Assembly (NCBI GenBank): GCA_034429215.1
Contig: DAOUGI010000043.1
Span: forward strand, 1-64,000
Origin: JAFGOG01 sp034429215
GTDB taxonomy: Bacteria > Chloroflexota > Anaerolineae > JAAYZQ01
Direction: 5' to 3'
Length of the DNA: 64,000 nucleotides
Positions within the stretch are counted from its first letter, which is position 1. Each line of letters begins with the position of its first letter. Position numbers and translations under genes: made by a program. Positions 1 through 7,119 of this stretch are shown piece after piece. Below the pieces are notes generated by a model that saw nothing but the letters and a program-made list of their open reading frames with translations, had not been told where the DNA came from and searched no databases.

Positions 1-1956
1 GTACATCCGGCCGGAGACGGTCCAGAAGTTGGTGCCGTCGCCGTCGCCTTCGGCGCTGTACAGCATGCGATCCAGGAGGGGCAGCCAGTTCCACGTATCG
101 GTCTGAGCGTCGTACACGAGCGCTCCGTTGGAAGCGCCGGACGTGCTCGATGGGCTGCCGCCGGTGAGGACCAGGAAGCGGTCGTGCTTGACGCCGTCGG
201 CCGCGTTCACCCATGCGGACGGCATGGAGGCGACGTAGGTCCAGGTGTTGGTCGCCGGGTCATAGACCTCGGCCGAGCTTAGATAGGCTACGGGGCTGCT
301 GCCATAGCCGCCGGCGACATAGATCTTGCCGCCGATGACGCCCGCGTGAAAGTAGCGGCGGGAGGTGTTCATGCTGGCCAGGGTCGAGTCCCAGGTATCG
401 GTGGCCGGATCGTAGACGATCATCGTCGCCTGGTAGGCCGTTGTATAGCCACCGATCAGATAGTACTTGCCGCCCAGCTTGACGCTGGCAGCGTTGTAGC
501 GGTTGGCCGGCAGGAGGGTCGGGCTTGTGGTCCAGGTGTCGGTGGCAATGTCATAGATGTAGAGGTCATCCTGGGCGCTGCTCAGATAGCCGCCGCCGCA
601 GTAGATCTTGCCACCGATCTCTTCACAGTCGATCCAGTAACGGGCGCCCGGCATGTCGGCGCCGGCCGTCCAGGTGTTGGTGGCGATGTCATAGATGTCG
701 ACCCAGGCCCGGGCTGCGCCCGTGGTGCCGACATAGCCATAGCCGCCGATCTTGTAGAGCTTGCCGTCATAGTAGACCACGCCCGGGGCGCGCACCTCGC
801 GGCCAAGGGGCACGTCGGCATAGTCGGTATAGCCGCTGGCCAGGGCGGCGACGGTCGTCGCCGTGGCCTGGGCCGTGTAGGTGTTGGTGGCGTCGGCGGC
901 AGTCACGGTCAGTACGTCAGAATCCCCGGTGTTGGCCGCCCAGGGGACGTGCACGGTGGGGGAGATGGTCTCCGCGTAGAGGTTGGGAATGACGCCGGTG
1001 GCGGCCGGGCCGCTGGCCGGCCAGACGGTGGTGTAGGCCAGGTTGAACGCCTGGGCCACGCCGGTCTGGTTGATGACGTCGAACTCGTACAGCACGTCAC
1101 TGCCGGGGCAGGCGCCGCCGCTCTGGGACACCGGGTCGAGGAACAGGCCGGTGGTGAGCGACCAGTCGTAGGTCAGGCCGTTGGTGGGATAGATCAGGTC
1201 GGTCAACAACATGGCATCCGTGTTGGCCGTGCCGGCCACCGAGGTGACCCAGCTTTGGGTTGCGTCCAGCGTGCGGTTGTTGAAATCGGCGTTGCTGTTG
1301 CCGCGCAGGCCCACCTGCGGCCCGTAGGGCGGCGTCGCGACGTAGAGGACGGTGAACGGGCCGTAGACGACCTCAACCGTGTTGCTGGTCTCGTACAGCT
1401 TGATCTGGAAGTTGAGATCATCGCCCACATAGGAGGTGCCGTAGCGCTTGTAGCTCTTCCACTGGACGGTGAAAACGCGGTTGGGGGCCGTGCCTTCCGT
1501 CGCCGACCACAGCGCCGACGTCGTATCGTTGCCTTCCAGGTCGCGCGCCAGGGCGGCGATGACGTTGTTGTACGTGCCGGTGCTCAGCGGGTAGTACGAG
1601 CTGCCCACCGTGTCGCCCATTGCGATCCAGCCGTTGCTCTGGATGCTGACCTGGGTGTAGCCAACGCCGTTGTAGCGGAAGGTAAAGCCGATGTCGACGG
1701 CGGGAAAGCTGGTATCGTCGTTCGATGCGTTTCCATGCACCGTGCCGGTGACCAGCTCGGTGTAGGTGCCGCTGCTGGAAGAGAAGGTGTACTGCGTGGA
1801 AACCGCGTCAATGCCGGCGCCGGCCGGCTCCGAGGCGAGTGGCGCCCCTTCGGATTCTATTGCTGTTTTGAGCTCATCAGCCGCCGCGACGGCGGTCATG
1901 AGGCCCAACAGCAGCAGGACGGTCAACAGGATTGCGAATAAACTACGCAACTTCAT
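1..1956 (-). CDS. Secreted kelch-repeat protein (3' end beyond window)
   Basis: Reading leftwards from ATG at 1956, the frame stays open to base 1, so the C-terminus is missing (652 codons present). The start has an AAAGGAGC ribosome binding site about 9 nt upstream. Residues 1-26 form a Sec signal peptide (MKLRSLFAILL, Leu-rich core, AVAAA before the likely cleavage). About residues 60-250 form a beta-rich domain (DIGFTFRYNG, IQSNGWIAMGD), and about 270-380 an Ig-like segment. From about residue 395 there are at least four kelch units, each with a GGKIY/GGKYY strand and a YD-ATNTW or YDPATDTW strand, as in a beta-propeller. It is probably an exported or cell-surface binding protein; the ligand is unknown. 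The annotation is firm for fold and secretion but not for function. Confidence 0.85.
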   Translation of the reverse strand, partial: MKLRSLFAILLTVLLLLGLMTAVAAADELKTAIESEGAPLASEPAGAGIDAVSTQYTFSSSSGTYTELVTGTVHGNASNDDTSFPAVDIGFTFRYNGVGYTQVSIQSNGWIAMGDTVGSSYYPLSTGTYNNVIAALARDLEGNDTTSALWSATEGTAPNRVFTVQWKSYKRYGTSYVGDDLNFQIKLYETSNTVEVVYGPFTVLYVATPPYGPQVGLRGNSNADFNNRTLDATQSWVTSVAGTANTDAMLLTDLIYPTNGLTYDWSLTTGLFLDPVSQSGGACPGSDVLYEFDVINQTGVAQAFNLAYTTVWPASGPAATGVIPNLYAETISPTVHVPWAANTGDSDVLTVTAADATNTYTAQATATTVAALASGYTDYADVPLGREVRAPGVVYYDGKLYKIGGYGYVGTTGAARAWVDIYDIATNTWTAGADMPGARYWIDCEEIGGKIYCGGGYLSSAQDDLYIYDIATDTWTTSPTLLPANRYNAASVKLGGKYYLIGGYTTAYQATMIVYDPATDTWDSTLASMNTSRRYFHAGVIGGKIYVAGGYGSSPVAYLSSAEVYDPATNTWTYVASMPSAWVNAADGVKHDRFLVLTGGSPSSTSGASNGALVYDAQTDTWNWLPLLDRMLYSAEGDGDGTNFWTVSGRMY

Positions 1957-2189
1957 AGCTTCACTGCTCCTTTCCTTTTGCAAACAGATTTGATCGAGCC
2001 ATTAACAGCTAATAGGTCTGATTTGGGTCGTTCACCCCCTTTCTCTATCGTTATCGCGTTGTTGTGCCTGTGCTGACCCCAAGGTTGGGGTGCGCAGCAA
2101 GGAGTCTCGTCGTCCGCTCTTTCAGAACGGCAGGAACGCTCTGTACGGATCGGTCAAGGTGCTGAGGATGCTTTCTGGTCAGGAGGAAC

Positions 2190-2371
2190 AAAAAAACCGG
2201 GCGCAGGCAGCGACGCGACACTCGCGCATCGCGCCACCCGCTCCCGGTTTAGACCGAGCTTCAGGCGTCGTGCGGTTGGGGATAGTTACAGGCCAGCTTG
2301 CACCCTCGGCGCTGTGTGGCATCCTCGACGATCTCTCCCCTCTCTAGGCCATGACTTTTCCCGGCCAATAC
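2190..2371 (-). ncRNA. Orphan structured RNA unit of about 180 nt ending in an intrinsic terminator
   Basis: A consensus promoter (2378-2406) is followed by about 180 nt with no convincing ORF. The unit ends in a 53-nt G+C-rich hairpin (2196-2248; outer stem ACCGGG/CCCGGT, then a ten-pair stem GCGGGTGGCG/CGCTGCCTGC) and seven U residues. Upstream of the terminator are a possible small GGCC/GGCC hairpin and a GGGGA/TCCCC closing pair. It could be a free small RNA or a terminated leader for the kelch gene, which starts 234 nt further on. I could not match it to 6S RNA, RNase P RNA, tmRNA, SRP RNA or a known riboswitch. Confidence 0.55.
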
Positions 2372-2377
2372 AGCTTT

Positions 2378-2406
2378 ATTATACCCAAACTCTCGCCTGT
2401 TGTCAA
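2378..2406 (-). promoter_or_regulatory. Sigma70-type promoter of the orphan RNA
   Basis: On the minus strand the -35 is TTGACA (2401-2406) and the -10 is TATAAT (2378-2383), separated by exactly 17 nt. Both hexamers match consensus at all six positions. This is one of the best promoters in the window and it faces the orphan RNA at 2371-2190. Confidence 0.85.
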
Positions 2407-2502
2407 CTCGAATCCGATTGCAGTGCCACCAGCGTAGGGTAGTCGTAGAGCAGGCATCAAGCAGCCCGGGCTGATTTGTGGTATTCTATCATCGTAGCAC
2501 AT

Positions 2503-2588
2503 GGCATGGCCCGCGGCGGGCGAGCAACCTCTGACCAGGAACCGCATCCGTGCGGAACCATCGGTCCGAGTTCATTAAGGGCCATGCC
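2503..2588. other. 86-nt rod-like inverted structure of unknown role
   Basis: The arms GGCATGGCCC (2503-2512) and GGGCCATGCC (2579-2588) are perfectly complementary over 10 bp. Nested inside are GACC/GGTC, GG/CC with symmetric AA/AA loops, and CCGCA-TCCG-TGCGG (2542-2555). Together they give a long rod. On the plus strand it is followed by TTTTT (2592-2596), so it may also terminate transcription. No promoter is obvious on either strand. It is either a small structured RNA or a composite terminator; no family match is recognised. The rest of the gene-free stretch 1957-2753 holds only the orphan RNA unit, the next terminator and the prsA promoter. Confidence 0.4.
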
Positions 2589-2620
2589 CAGTTTTTGGAA
2601 TCTCTTCTCCTCCTTTTGAC

Positions 2621-2664
2621 AGAGAGCCAGGGGTATGGGGCCACCCCTGGCTCTCTCGATTTTT
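2621..2664 (+). terminator. Intrinsic terminator upstream of the PrsA-like gene
   Basis: A perfect 14-bp stem, AGAGAGCCAGGGGT (2621-2634) and its complement (2643-2656), with an 8-nt loop is followed by CGATTTTT. It has the geometry of a plus-strand rho-independent terminator although no plus-strand gene precedes it. That is one reason to suspect an unannotated plus-strand transcript between 2400 and 2620. Confidence 0.65.
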
Positions 2665-2683
2665 CCTCGCCCCCCCTCTCTTT

Positions 2684-2711
2684 TTGTCTCAATTCCAAAC
2701 TGTGGTACAAT
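2684..2711 (+). promoter_or_regulatory. Probable promoter of the PrsA-like gene
   Basis: The -35 TTGTCT (2684-2689) and the -10 TACAAT (2706-2711) are separated by 16 nt. This would give a start near 2718 and a leader of about 36 nt before ATG 2754. The leader carries three 7-nt units (GCTGATA, GCTGAAA, GCTTGAA) at 2721-2741. Confidence 0.55.
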
Positions 2712-2753
2712 GCCTTGCTTGCTGATAGCTGAAAGCTTGAAAGGAACCACTAG

Positions 2754-3767
2754 ATGAAGATCAAGTACTTGCTCGCATTGGCTCTCATCGCCCTGGCCAT
2801 CGGCGCCTGCAGCCCGCCGCCGCTGGAGACCGCCACACCGGAGGGCTATGTAGCGCCGACCGTGCCCGCTCCTACCGCGACCGCCGATGCCACCATCGCC
2901 GCGACCGCCGTGACGACCACCACGGTCGGCGGCGTCGATGTCGCGTTGGCCACGATCAAGCCGGTGGACGGCGCGCTGGCCACGGTCAACGACGAAGAGA
3001 TTACCTGGGCCGATTATGAGCCAGAGCTGCTCCGCGCCCTGCACGTGGTCACTGCCCAGTATGCCGTGGACTGGAACCAGACCGAAAATGTGACGCTCAT
3101 CCCCCAGCTCCAGGACCAGATCCTCCAGAATGTCGCGGACCGCACCCTGGTCCGCCAGTTGGCCGTCCAGGAGGGGTTCGTGGTGACCGAGGAACAGCTC
3201 CAGACTCGCATCATATCGGACACCAATGACATCATGGCCAGCGGTTATTTCAGCTCCTTCCTCCAGTATGAACAGGAGTACGGCCTGACCGACGAGTACT
3301 TTGCCCGGCTCGTGGAAGATGAGCTGATCATCGAGCACTTTACCAATCAGCAGACCGTCTCCCGCCAGGAGGAGCAGGTTCATGCCCGCCACATCCTGGT
3401 TACGACCGAGGAAGAGGGCAAGGCGCTGCTGGAGCGCCTGGCCGCCGGCGAGGACTGGGCTGCGCTGGCTGCCGAGCTGTCGATCGACACCGGCAGCAAG
3501 GACAGCGGCGGCGACCTGGGCTGGTTTGGCCGCGGCGCGATGGTCGAAGCATTCGAGACCGCGGCCTTTGCCCTGGAACCGGGCGAGACCAGCGACCTGG
3601 TGCAAAGCGACTATGGCTATCACGTCATCCAGGTTCTGGAAAAAGGCATGAAGGACTTGGACGACACCACTTACCTGGCCAAGCAGCAGGAAGCCTTTGA
3701 AACCTGGTTTCAAGAGCAGAAAACCAAGGCGACCGTCAACATCGCCGTCCAGTTCGCCCAGCAATAA
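2754..3767 (+). CDS. Parvulin-type peptidyl-prolyl isomerase lipoprotein (PrsA/SurA-like)
   Basis: This 337-residue protein begins with a lipoprotein signal ending in the lipobox LAIGAC, so Cys19 is the predicted lipid anchor. A Thr/Ala/Pro-rich linker follows to about residue 50. A SurA-N-like helical region (about 75-200) precedes a rotamase domain at about 210-300: ARHILV, then a GGDLGWFGRG loop, then YGYHVIQV. These are hallmarks of extracytoplasmic parvulins that assist folding of exported proteins. Its length fits PrsA. It is monocistronic: its own promoter lies upstream and a strong hairpin (3780-3818) follows the stop. The kelch and stalked surface proteins in this window are the kind of client expected, but that link is inference. 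Confidence 0.9.
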   Translation: MKIKYLLALALIALAIGACSPPPLETATPEGYVAPTVPAPTATADATIAATAVTTTTVGGVDVALATIKPVDGALATVNDEEITWADYEPELLRALHVVTAQYAVDWNQTENVTLIPQLQDQILQNVADRTLVRQLAVQEGFVVTEEQLQTRIISDTNDIMASGYFSSFLQYEQEYGLTDEYFARLVEDELIIEHFTNQQTVSRQEEQVHARHILVTTEEEGKALLERLAAGEDWAALAAELSIDTGSKDSGGDLGWFGRGAMVEAFETAAFALEPGETSDLVQSDYGYHVIQVLEKGMKDLDDTTYLAKQQEAFETWFQEQKTKATVNIAVQFAQQ

Positions 3768-3779
3768 TCTCGCTACCGC

Positions 3780-3818
3780 GCGGGCTTGAGAGCCGCTAAA
3801 AGCGGCTCTCAAGCCCGC
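3780..3818. terminator. 18-bp hairpin terminator between the PrsA-like gene and fur
   Basis: The arm GCGGGCTTGAGAGCCGCT (3780-3797) pairs perfectly with the sequence at 3801-3818 around an AAA loop. It has no strong T run, so termination efficiency is uncertain, but its position separates the PrsA-like gene from the fur promoter. Confidence 0.6.
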
Positions 3819-3831
3819 ATTCCGATCCCAT

Positions 3832-3860
3832 TTGACATTTCCACCCACCGGTTGTACAAT
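3832..3860 (+). promoter_or_regulatory. Promoter of fur
   Basis: TTGACA (3832-3837) and TACAAT (3855-3860) are separated by 17 nt. The region just downstream (3872-3894) holds the half-sites TTGCGAT and ATTTGCAA. They resemble the Fur-type operator before feoA and would sit in the early transcribed region, which suggests autoregulation. Confidence 0.75.
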
Positions 3861-3915
3861 GGACCTTGTTATTGCGATAGGTTAGCATTTGCAAAACAGG
3901 GAGATGGAGAGCACC

Positions 3916-4344
3916 GTGAACGACCTGGCCATTGCCGGCGAGCGCCGCCTGCGGGCTTGGAACAGACGGATCACGCCGCAGAGGCGGCTGATCCTGGACA
4001 TCTTGGCCCAGGCCGGCGGCCACCTGGACGCCGGTGAGATCTATGAGCGCGCCCGGCTGCACGATCCGCGCTTGAGCCTGTCTACCATCTACCGCACGCT
4101 GGCTGCCCTGAAGGCGAGCGGCGCCGTCCGCGAGCTGCACCTCGACCAGGAGCACCATCACTACGAGCTGGACAACCAGGATCGCCACTCGCACCTGGTC
4201 TGCCTGGAATGCGGCCGGGTGATCGAGGTCGACGGCGAGCCCTTTGCCCAGGTGGCCCAGGCCGTGGGCCTGGCCCACGGCTTTGACGTCGCCGCCGCCC
4301 AGGTGGAGCTGACCGGCCTGTGCGCTGATTGCCGAAAAAAATAG
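3916..4344 (+). CDS. fur: Fur-family ferric uptake regulator
   Basis: This is a metal-responsive transcriptional repressor of the Fur family. The winged helix lies in the first 85 residues (ITPQRRLILDIL, then LSLSTIYRTLAAL as recognition helix). The dimerisation and metal domain has a His-rich EHHHYE segment, the zinc pair CLECG and a second pair CADC near the C-terminus. I chose GTG 3916 because GGAGAG lies 5 nt upstream. ATG 3904 (four residues longer) has its purine tract touching the start codon, and TTG 3889 is also possible. The gene sits directly upstream of feoAB with a small terminator between, so Fur rather than Zur or PerR specificity is the most likely reading. Confidence 0.9.
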   Translation: MNDLAIAGERRLRAWNRRITPQRRLILDILAQAGGHLDAGEIYERARLHDPRLSLSTIYRTLAALKASGAVRELHLDQEHHHYELDNQDRHSHLVCLECGRVIEVDGEPFAQVAQAVGLAHGFDVAAAQVELTGLCADCRKK

Positions 4345-4356
4345 ACGGTCTGGTTT

Positions 4357-4377
4357 GCGGGCGGCCTGCCCGCTTTT
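4357..4377 (+). terminator. Terminator after fur
   Basis: GCGGGC (4357-4362) pairs with GCCCGC (4368-4373) and is followed by TTTT. The stem is short, so readthrough into feoAB is possible. Confidence 0.5.
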
Positions 4378-4394
4378 ACATTTGCCCGATTTGT

Positions 4395-4415
4395 TGCAAT
4401 TGATTCGCAATTGCA
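4395..4415 (+). promoter_or_regulatory. Candidate Fur box upstream of feoA
   Basis: A perfect inverted repeat TGCAATTG (4395-4402) and CAATTGCA (4408-4415) with a 5-nt spacer. The core TTGC-AT-GATTCGCAA fits the 7-1-7 arrangement of Fur-family operators. It lies 21 nt before the feoA start codon, next to a Fur gene and ahead of iron uptake genes. Confidence 0.7.
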
Positions 4416-4436
4416 TTTTTCTGGAGGGGTGTAGAC

Positions 4437-4712
4437 GTGGAAGACACGGGGGTTGAAACGAGCAAGCTCAGTGCCGTGCCCGGCGGCGAGTCGGTGCGCA
4501 TCCGCCGGTTGGCGGGCGGGCAAGCTTTCCTCAGCCGCCTGGCGCCCCTCGGCTTTATCCCGGGCGCCCGGCTGCGCGTGATCCAGAACCCAGGCCGGGG
4601 TCCACTCCTCGTCGCCGTGCGTGACACGCGGGTGGCCCTCGGCCGCGGCGAGGCCGACAAGATCCTGGTCGAGCGGTGGGCCGGAGAGGACGGCGGCGAT
4701 GGAATCGCCTGA
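4437..4712 (+). CDS. feoA: FeoA-type ferrous iron transport accessory protein
   Basis: A 91-residue SH3-like FeoA protein, a cytoplasmic partner of FeoB. The central part (GGESVRIRRLAGG, LAPLGFIPGARLRV, GPLLVAVRDTRVALGR) follows the FeoA pattern. A GTG start is chosen because GGAGGGGT lies 6 nt upstream. The stop codon lies inside the start of feoB: the genes overlap by 14 nt (4699-4712), which suggests translational coupling. Expression is probably controlled by the Fur box just upstream. Confidence 0.88.
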   Translation: MEDTGVETSKLSAVPGGESVRIRRLAGGQAFLSRLAPLGFIPGARLRVIQNPGRGPLLVAVRDTRVALGRGEADKILVERWAGEDGGDGIA

Positions 4713-6753
4713 CCGGATGCATGCCGGCAGCCTGGCGCCGGCCGGCAGCCAGGCCGCGGCCGTGCTGGGCGGCCAGGTAGCTCTGACCGTGGCCCTGGCC
4801 GGCCAGCCGAACGTCGGCAAGTCTACCGTCTTTAACCTGCTGACCGGCCTGAGCCAGCACACCGGCCACTGGCCGGCGGGCGGCCTGGAGCAAAAGACGG
4901 GCACCTGCCGCTACGACGGCGCGGCGCTGCACATCGTAGACCTGCCCAGCGTCCACAGCCTGACCGCCAACTCGCTGGACGAACGGATCGCCCGCGACTA
5001 TGTCATCGCCGGCCGTCCCGACGTGGTGGTGGTCGTGGCCGATGCGGCGGCCCTGGAAACCAGCCTCTATCTCCTGGCCGAGCTGCTGTGCCTGCCGGCG
5101 CCGGTGGTCTTGGGGCTGAACATGCTCGACTCTGCCGGGCAGCAGGGGCTGCACCTCGAGACTCACGTCCTGGAGGCCGCGCTCGGCCTGCCGGTGGTGC
5201 CCATGGTCGCCGCCAGGAATCAGGGAGTGCAAGAGCTGGTCCAGGCCGTGCAGCGGGTGGCCTGCCAGGCGGCGGCCTACGCGCCCAACCGGCCCGAGAT
5301 CAACCCCGATCACCGCCTTGTGCTGGCCGAGATCCGGCGCCTGATTGCCGGCCGGGTGCCGCCGCCCTACCCCGAGGAGTGGGTGGCGCTCAAGCTGCTG
5401 GAAGGCGACGCCGAGATCACGCCCATGATGCAGTCCCGCCTGGCCGACCGGTGGGAGCCGGTCCATGCCCTGCTGCGGCAGCACGAAGACGCCATCCTGG
5501 CCGTGGCCGGCGGCCGCTACGCCTGGATCGGCCGGATGGTGCGGGCGGCGGTGATCCACCCTCAGGCCGGCCGGGTGACCATGACCGACCGGCTGGACCG
5601 GGTGGCGACCCACCCGGTGGGAGGGCTGCTGGTCCTGGTGACGGTCGTCGGCCTGCTCTTTTGGATGACCTATGCCATCGGCACCCCGCTGCAGCAGTGG
5701 CTCGATACCCACCTAGTGCAGGCGGGCGCCGGCTGGGTGCGCGCCTGGCTGCACGGCGCGCCAACCTGGCTGTCTGGCCTCCTGGCCGACGGGGTGATCG
5801 GCGGGGCAGGGACGGTGTTGACGCTGCTGCCGATCCTGATCATCTTTTTCGCGCTGTTGGGCGTGCTGGAAGATTCCGGCTACCTGGCCCGGGCGGCCTA
5901 TGTCATGGACCGCTTTATGCACCTGATGGGGCTGCACGGCAACAGCTTTCTGCCCCTGTTCATGGGCTTTAGCTGCAACGTGCCGGCGGTGATGGGCGCG
6001 CGCATCGTCGATTCGCCCAAGGCCCGGCTGCTGACCATCCTGGTGACGCCCCTGGTGCCCTGCGCGGCCCGCCTGACGGTGCTGGCCGTTCTGACGCCCC
6101 TTTTCTTTGGCCCGCACGCCGTGTGGGTCTCGCTGGGGCTGGTGGCGTTGAGCCTGGCCCTGCTGATAGTTATCGGCGTCGCCCTCCACGAGCTGGTCTT
6201 GGGCGGCGAGCACGTGGCCTTTATCATCGAGCTGCCCCTCTACCATCTGCCGCATTCGCGCAGCATTGCCCTGTCGGCCTGGCAAAAGATCGTCGATTTC
6301 CTAAAGGAAGCGGGCGGGGTTATCCTGATCGTATCGGTGGGAGTGTGGGCCCTGTCCACTCTGCCGGGAGGGGGCATCGATGCCAGCTACCTGGCATCCA
6401 TCGGCCGGGCGCTGGTCCCGGTGGGGGCGCTGATGGGGCTCAACTGGCAGATGATGGTCGCTCTTTTGACCAGCTTTGTGCGCAAGGAGAACACCATCGC
6501 CACGCTGGCCGTCCTGTACGGCGCAGCCCAGGCCGGAGCCGGCCTGGGCGCGGCGCTGCAGGCCGCCATGACGCCGGCCGCGGCGCTGGCCTTTTTGACC
6601 GCGCAGATGCTGTTCATCCCCTGCGTGGCCACGGTGGCGACCATCAAACAGGAGACAAAATCGTGGCGCTGGACGATCGCCAGCGTTGTTTTGCTCCTGG
6701 TCGTTTCGTTTGCCATGGGCATCCTGGTTTACCAGGTAGGGATTCGATTGTAG
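4699..6753 (+). CDS. feoB: Ferrous iron transporter FeoB
   Basis: A 684-residue membrane GTPase for Fe(II) uptake. The N-terminal G domain has G1 GQPNVGKST, a G3 site reading DLPSVHSL and G4 NMLD. The membrane part has several hydrophobic segments and the FeoB signatures GFSCNVPAVMGAR and PLVPCAARLTV, where the family usually has Cys-containing Gate motifs. The start ATG 4699 is inside feoA. One oddity is that the G3 motif, normally DxxG, has Ser in place of Gly. The stop codon falls within a heptamer repeat array (6746-6780). Confidence 0.95.
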   Translation: MESPDRMHAGSLAPAGSQAAAVLGGQVALTVALAGQPNVGKSTVFNLLTGLSQHTGHWPAGGLEQKTGTCRYDGAALHIVDLPSVHSLTANSLDERIARDYVIAGRPDVVVVVADAAALETSLYLLAELLCLPAPVVLGLNMLDSAGQQGLHLETHVLEAALGLPVVPMVAARNQGVQELVQAVQRVACQAAAYAPNRPEINPDHRLVLAEIRRLIAGRVPPPYPEEWVALKLLEGDAEITPMMQSRLADRWEPVHALLRQHEDAILAVAGGRYAWIGRMVRAAVIHPQAGRVTMTDRLDRVATHPVGGLLVLVTVVGLLFWMTYAIGTPLQQWLDTHLVQAGAGWVRAWLHGAPTWLSGLLADGVIGGAGTVLTLLPILIIFFALLGVLEDSGYLARAAYVMDRFMHLMGLHGNSFLPLFMGFSCNVPAVMGARIVDSPKARLLTILVTPLVPCAARLTVLAVLTPLFFGPHAVWVSLGLVALSLALLIVIGVALHELVLGGEHVAFIIELPLYHLPHSRSIALSAWQKIVDFLKEAGGVILIVSVGVWALSTLPGGGIDASYLASIGRALVPVGALMGLNWQMMVALLTSFVRKENTIATLAVLYGAAQAGAGLGAALQAAMTPAAALAFLTAQMLFIPCVATVATIKQETKSWRWTIASVVLLLVVSFAMGILVYQVGIRL

Positions 6754-6780
6754 ATTTTGGATTGTAGATTTTGGATTTTG
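6746..6780 (+). repeat. Heptamer tandem array spanning the feoB stop codon
   Basis: Five consecutive 7-nt units: GATTGTA, GATTTTG, GATTGTA, GATTTTG, GATTTTG. The first supplies the last two codons context of feoB (CGA TTG TAG). It resembles the short tandemly repeated heptamers known from some bacterial genomes. Confidence 0.75.
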
Positions 6781-6794
6781 GATGGGGAGAGCCG

Positions 6795-7073
6795 GTGCTG
6801 GAAGAGCTATTGCGGTTGGTGAGTGACGGGGGAGTGCACAGCTACGACGAGCTGGCGGGGCGGCTGGGGGTGTCTCGGCCGCTGGTCGAGGCGATGATCC
6901 TCGACCTGGTCCGCCTCGGCTATTTGCGGCCGGCTGCCGGCGCCTGCGCGAGCGCGCCGGCCTGCCGGGCCGGCTGCAGCCTGGGCGGCTGTTCCACCGG
7001 TCCCCTGTGGACCCTCACCGACAAAGGCGCCCAGGTCGCCCTCAATCCCCTCTGCCTAAAGGGGAGACCGTAG
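6795..7073 (+). CDS. FeoC-like winged-helix Fe-S protein
   Basis: A small protein of 92 residues with a FeoC-like winged helix (HSYDELAGRLGVSRPLVEAM, then LVRLGYLRP). A Cys-rich wing follows with four cysteines spaced as in ACASAPACRAGCSLGGC, typical for an Fe-S cluster ligand set. I chose GTG 6795 because GGGGAG lies 5 nt upstream; an upstream TTG at 6771 lies within the heptamer array. It closes the feoABC operon and probably modulates FeoB in response to oxygen or iron, as inferred from the family. Confidence 0.8.
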   Translation: MLEELLRLVSDGGVHSYDELAGRLGVSRPLVEAMILDLVRLGYLRPAAGACASAPACRAGCSLGGCSTGPLWTLTDKGAQVALNPLCLKGRP

Positions 7074-7075
7074 TT

Positions 7076-7116
7076 CCCCCTCTCCTCAAGGGGGAGAGGG
7101 CAGGGGTGAGGGGTGA
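7076..7116. repeat. Dispersed repeat of the GGGGAGAGG / GGGGTGAGGGG type, copy 1
   Basis: A hairpin-forming core CCCCCTCTCC / GGGGGAGAGGG is followed by CAGGGGTGAGGGG. Related copies lie at 19883-19925 (intergenic) and 44126-44163 (inside a coding sequence). Here it fills the convergent gap between feoC and the next minus-strand gene. Confidence 0.75.
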
Positions 7117-7119
7117 TTC

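Noticed and set aside
346..1941. Long plus-strand open frame of 531 codons over the kelch gene
   Set aside because: It is Val/Gly/Ala-rich with no fold signature; the opposite strand has a signal peptide, kelch repeats and a good ribosome binding site.
2090..2347. 85-codon plus-strand small protein
   Set aside because: It is antisense to the promoter-terminator RNA unit and has no ribosome binding site or known family.
2190..2371. T-box riboswitch
   Set aside because: GGGUGGCGCG resembles the T-box sequence but lacks ACC, no specifier loop is clear, and no amino acid gene follows.
2503..2588. SRP (4.5S) RNA
   Set aside because: Rod shape is similar, but the conserved GGAAGG/AGCAGC apical motifs are absent on both strands.
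2457..3848. 463-codon minus-strand frame across the PrsA-like gene
   Set aside because: Antisense of a clear lipoprotein isomerase; no motif or start signal.
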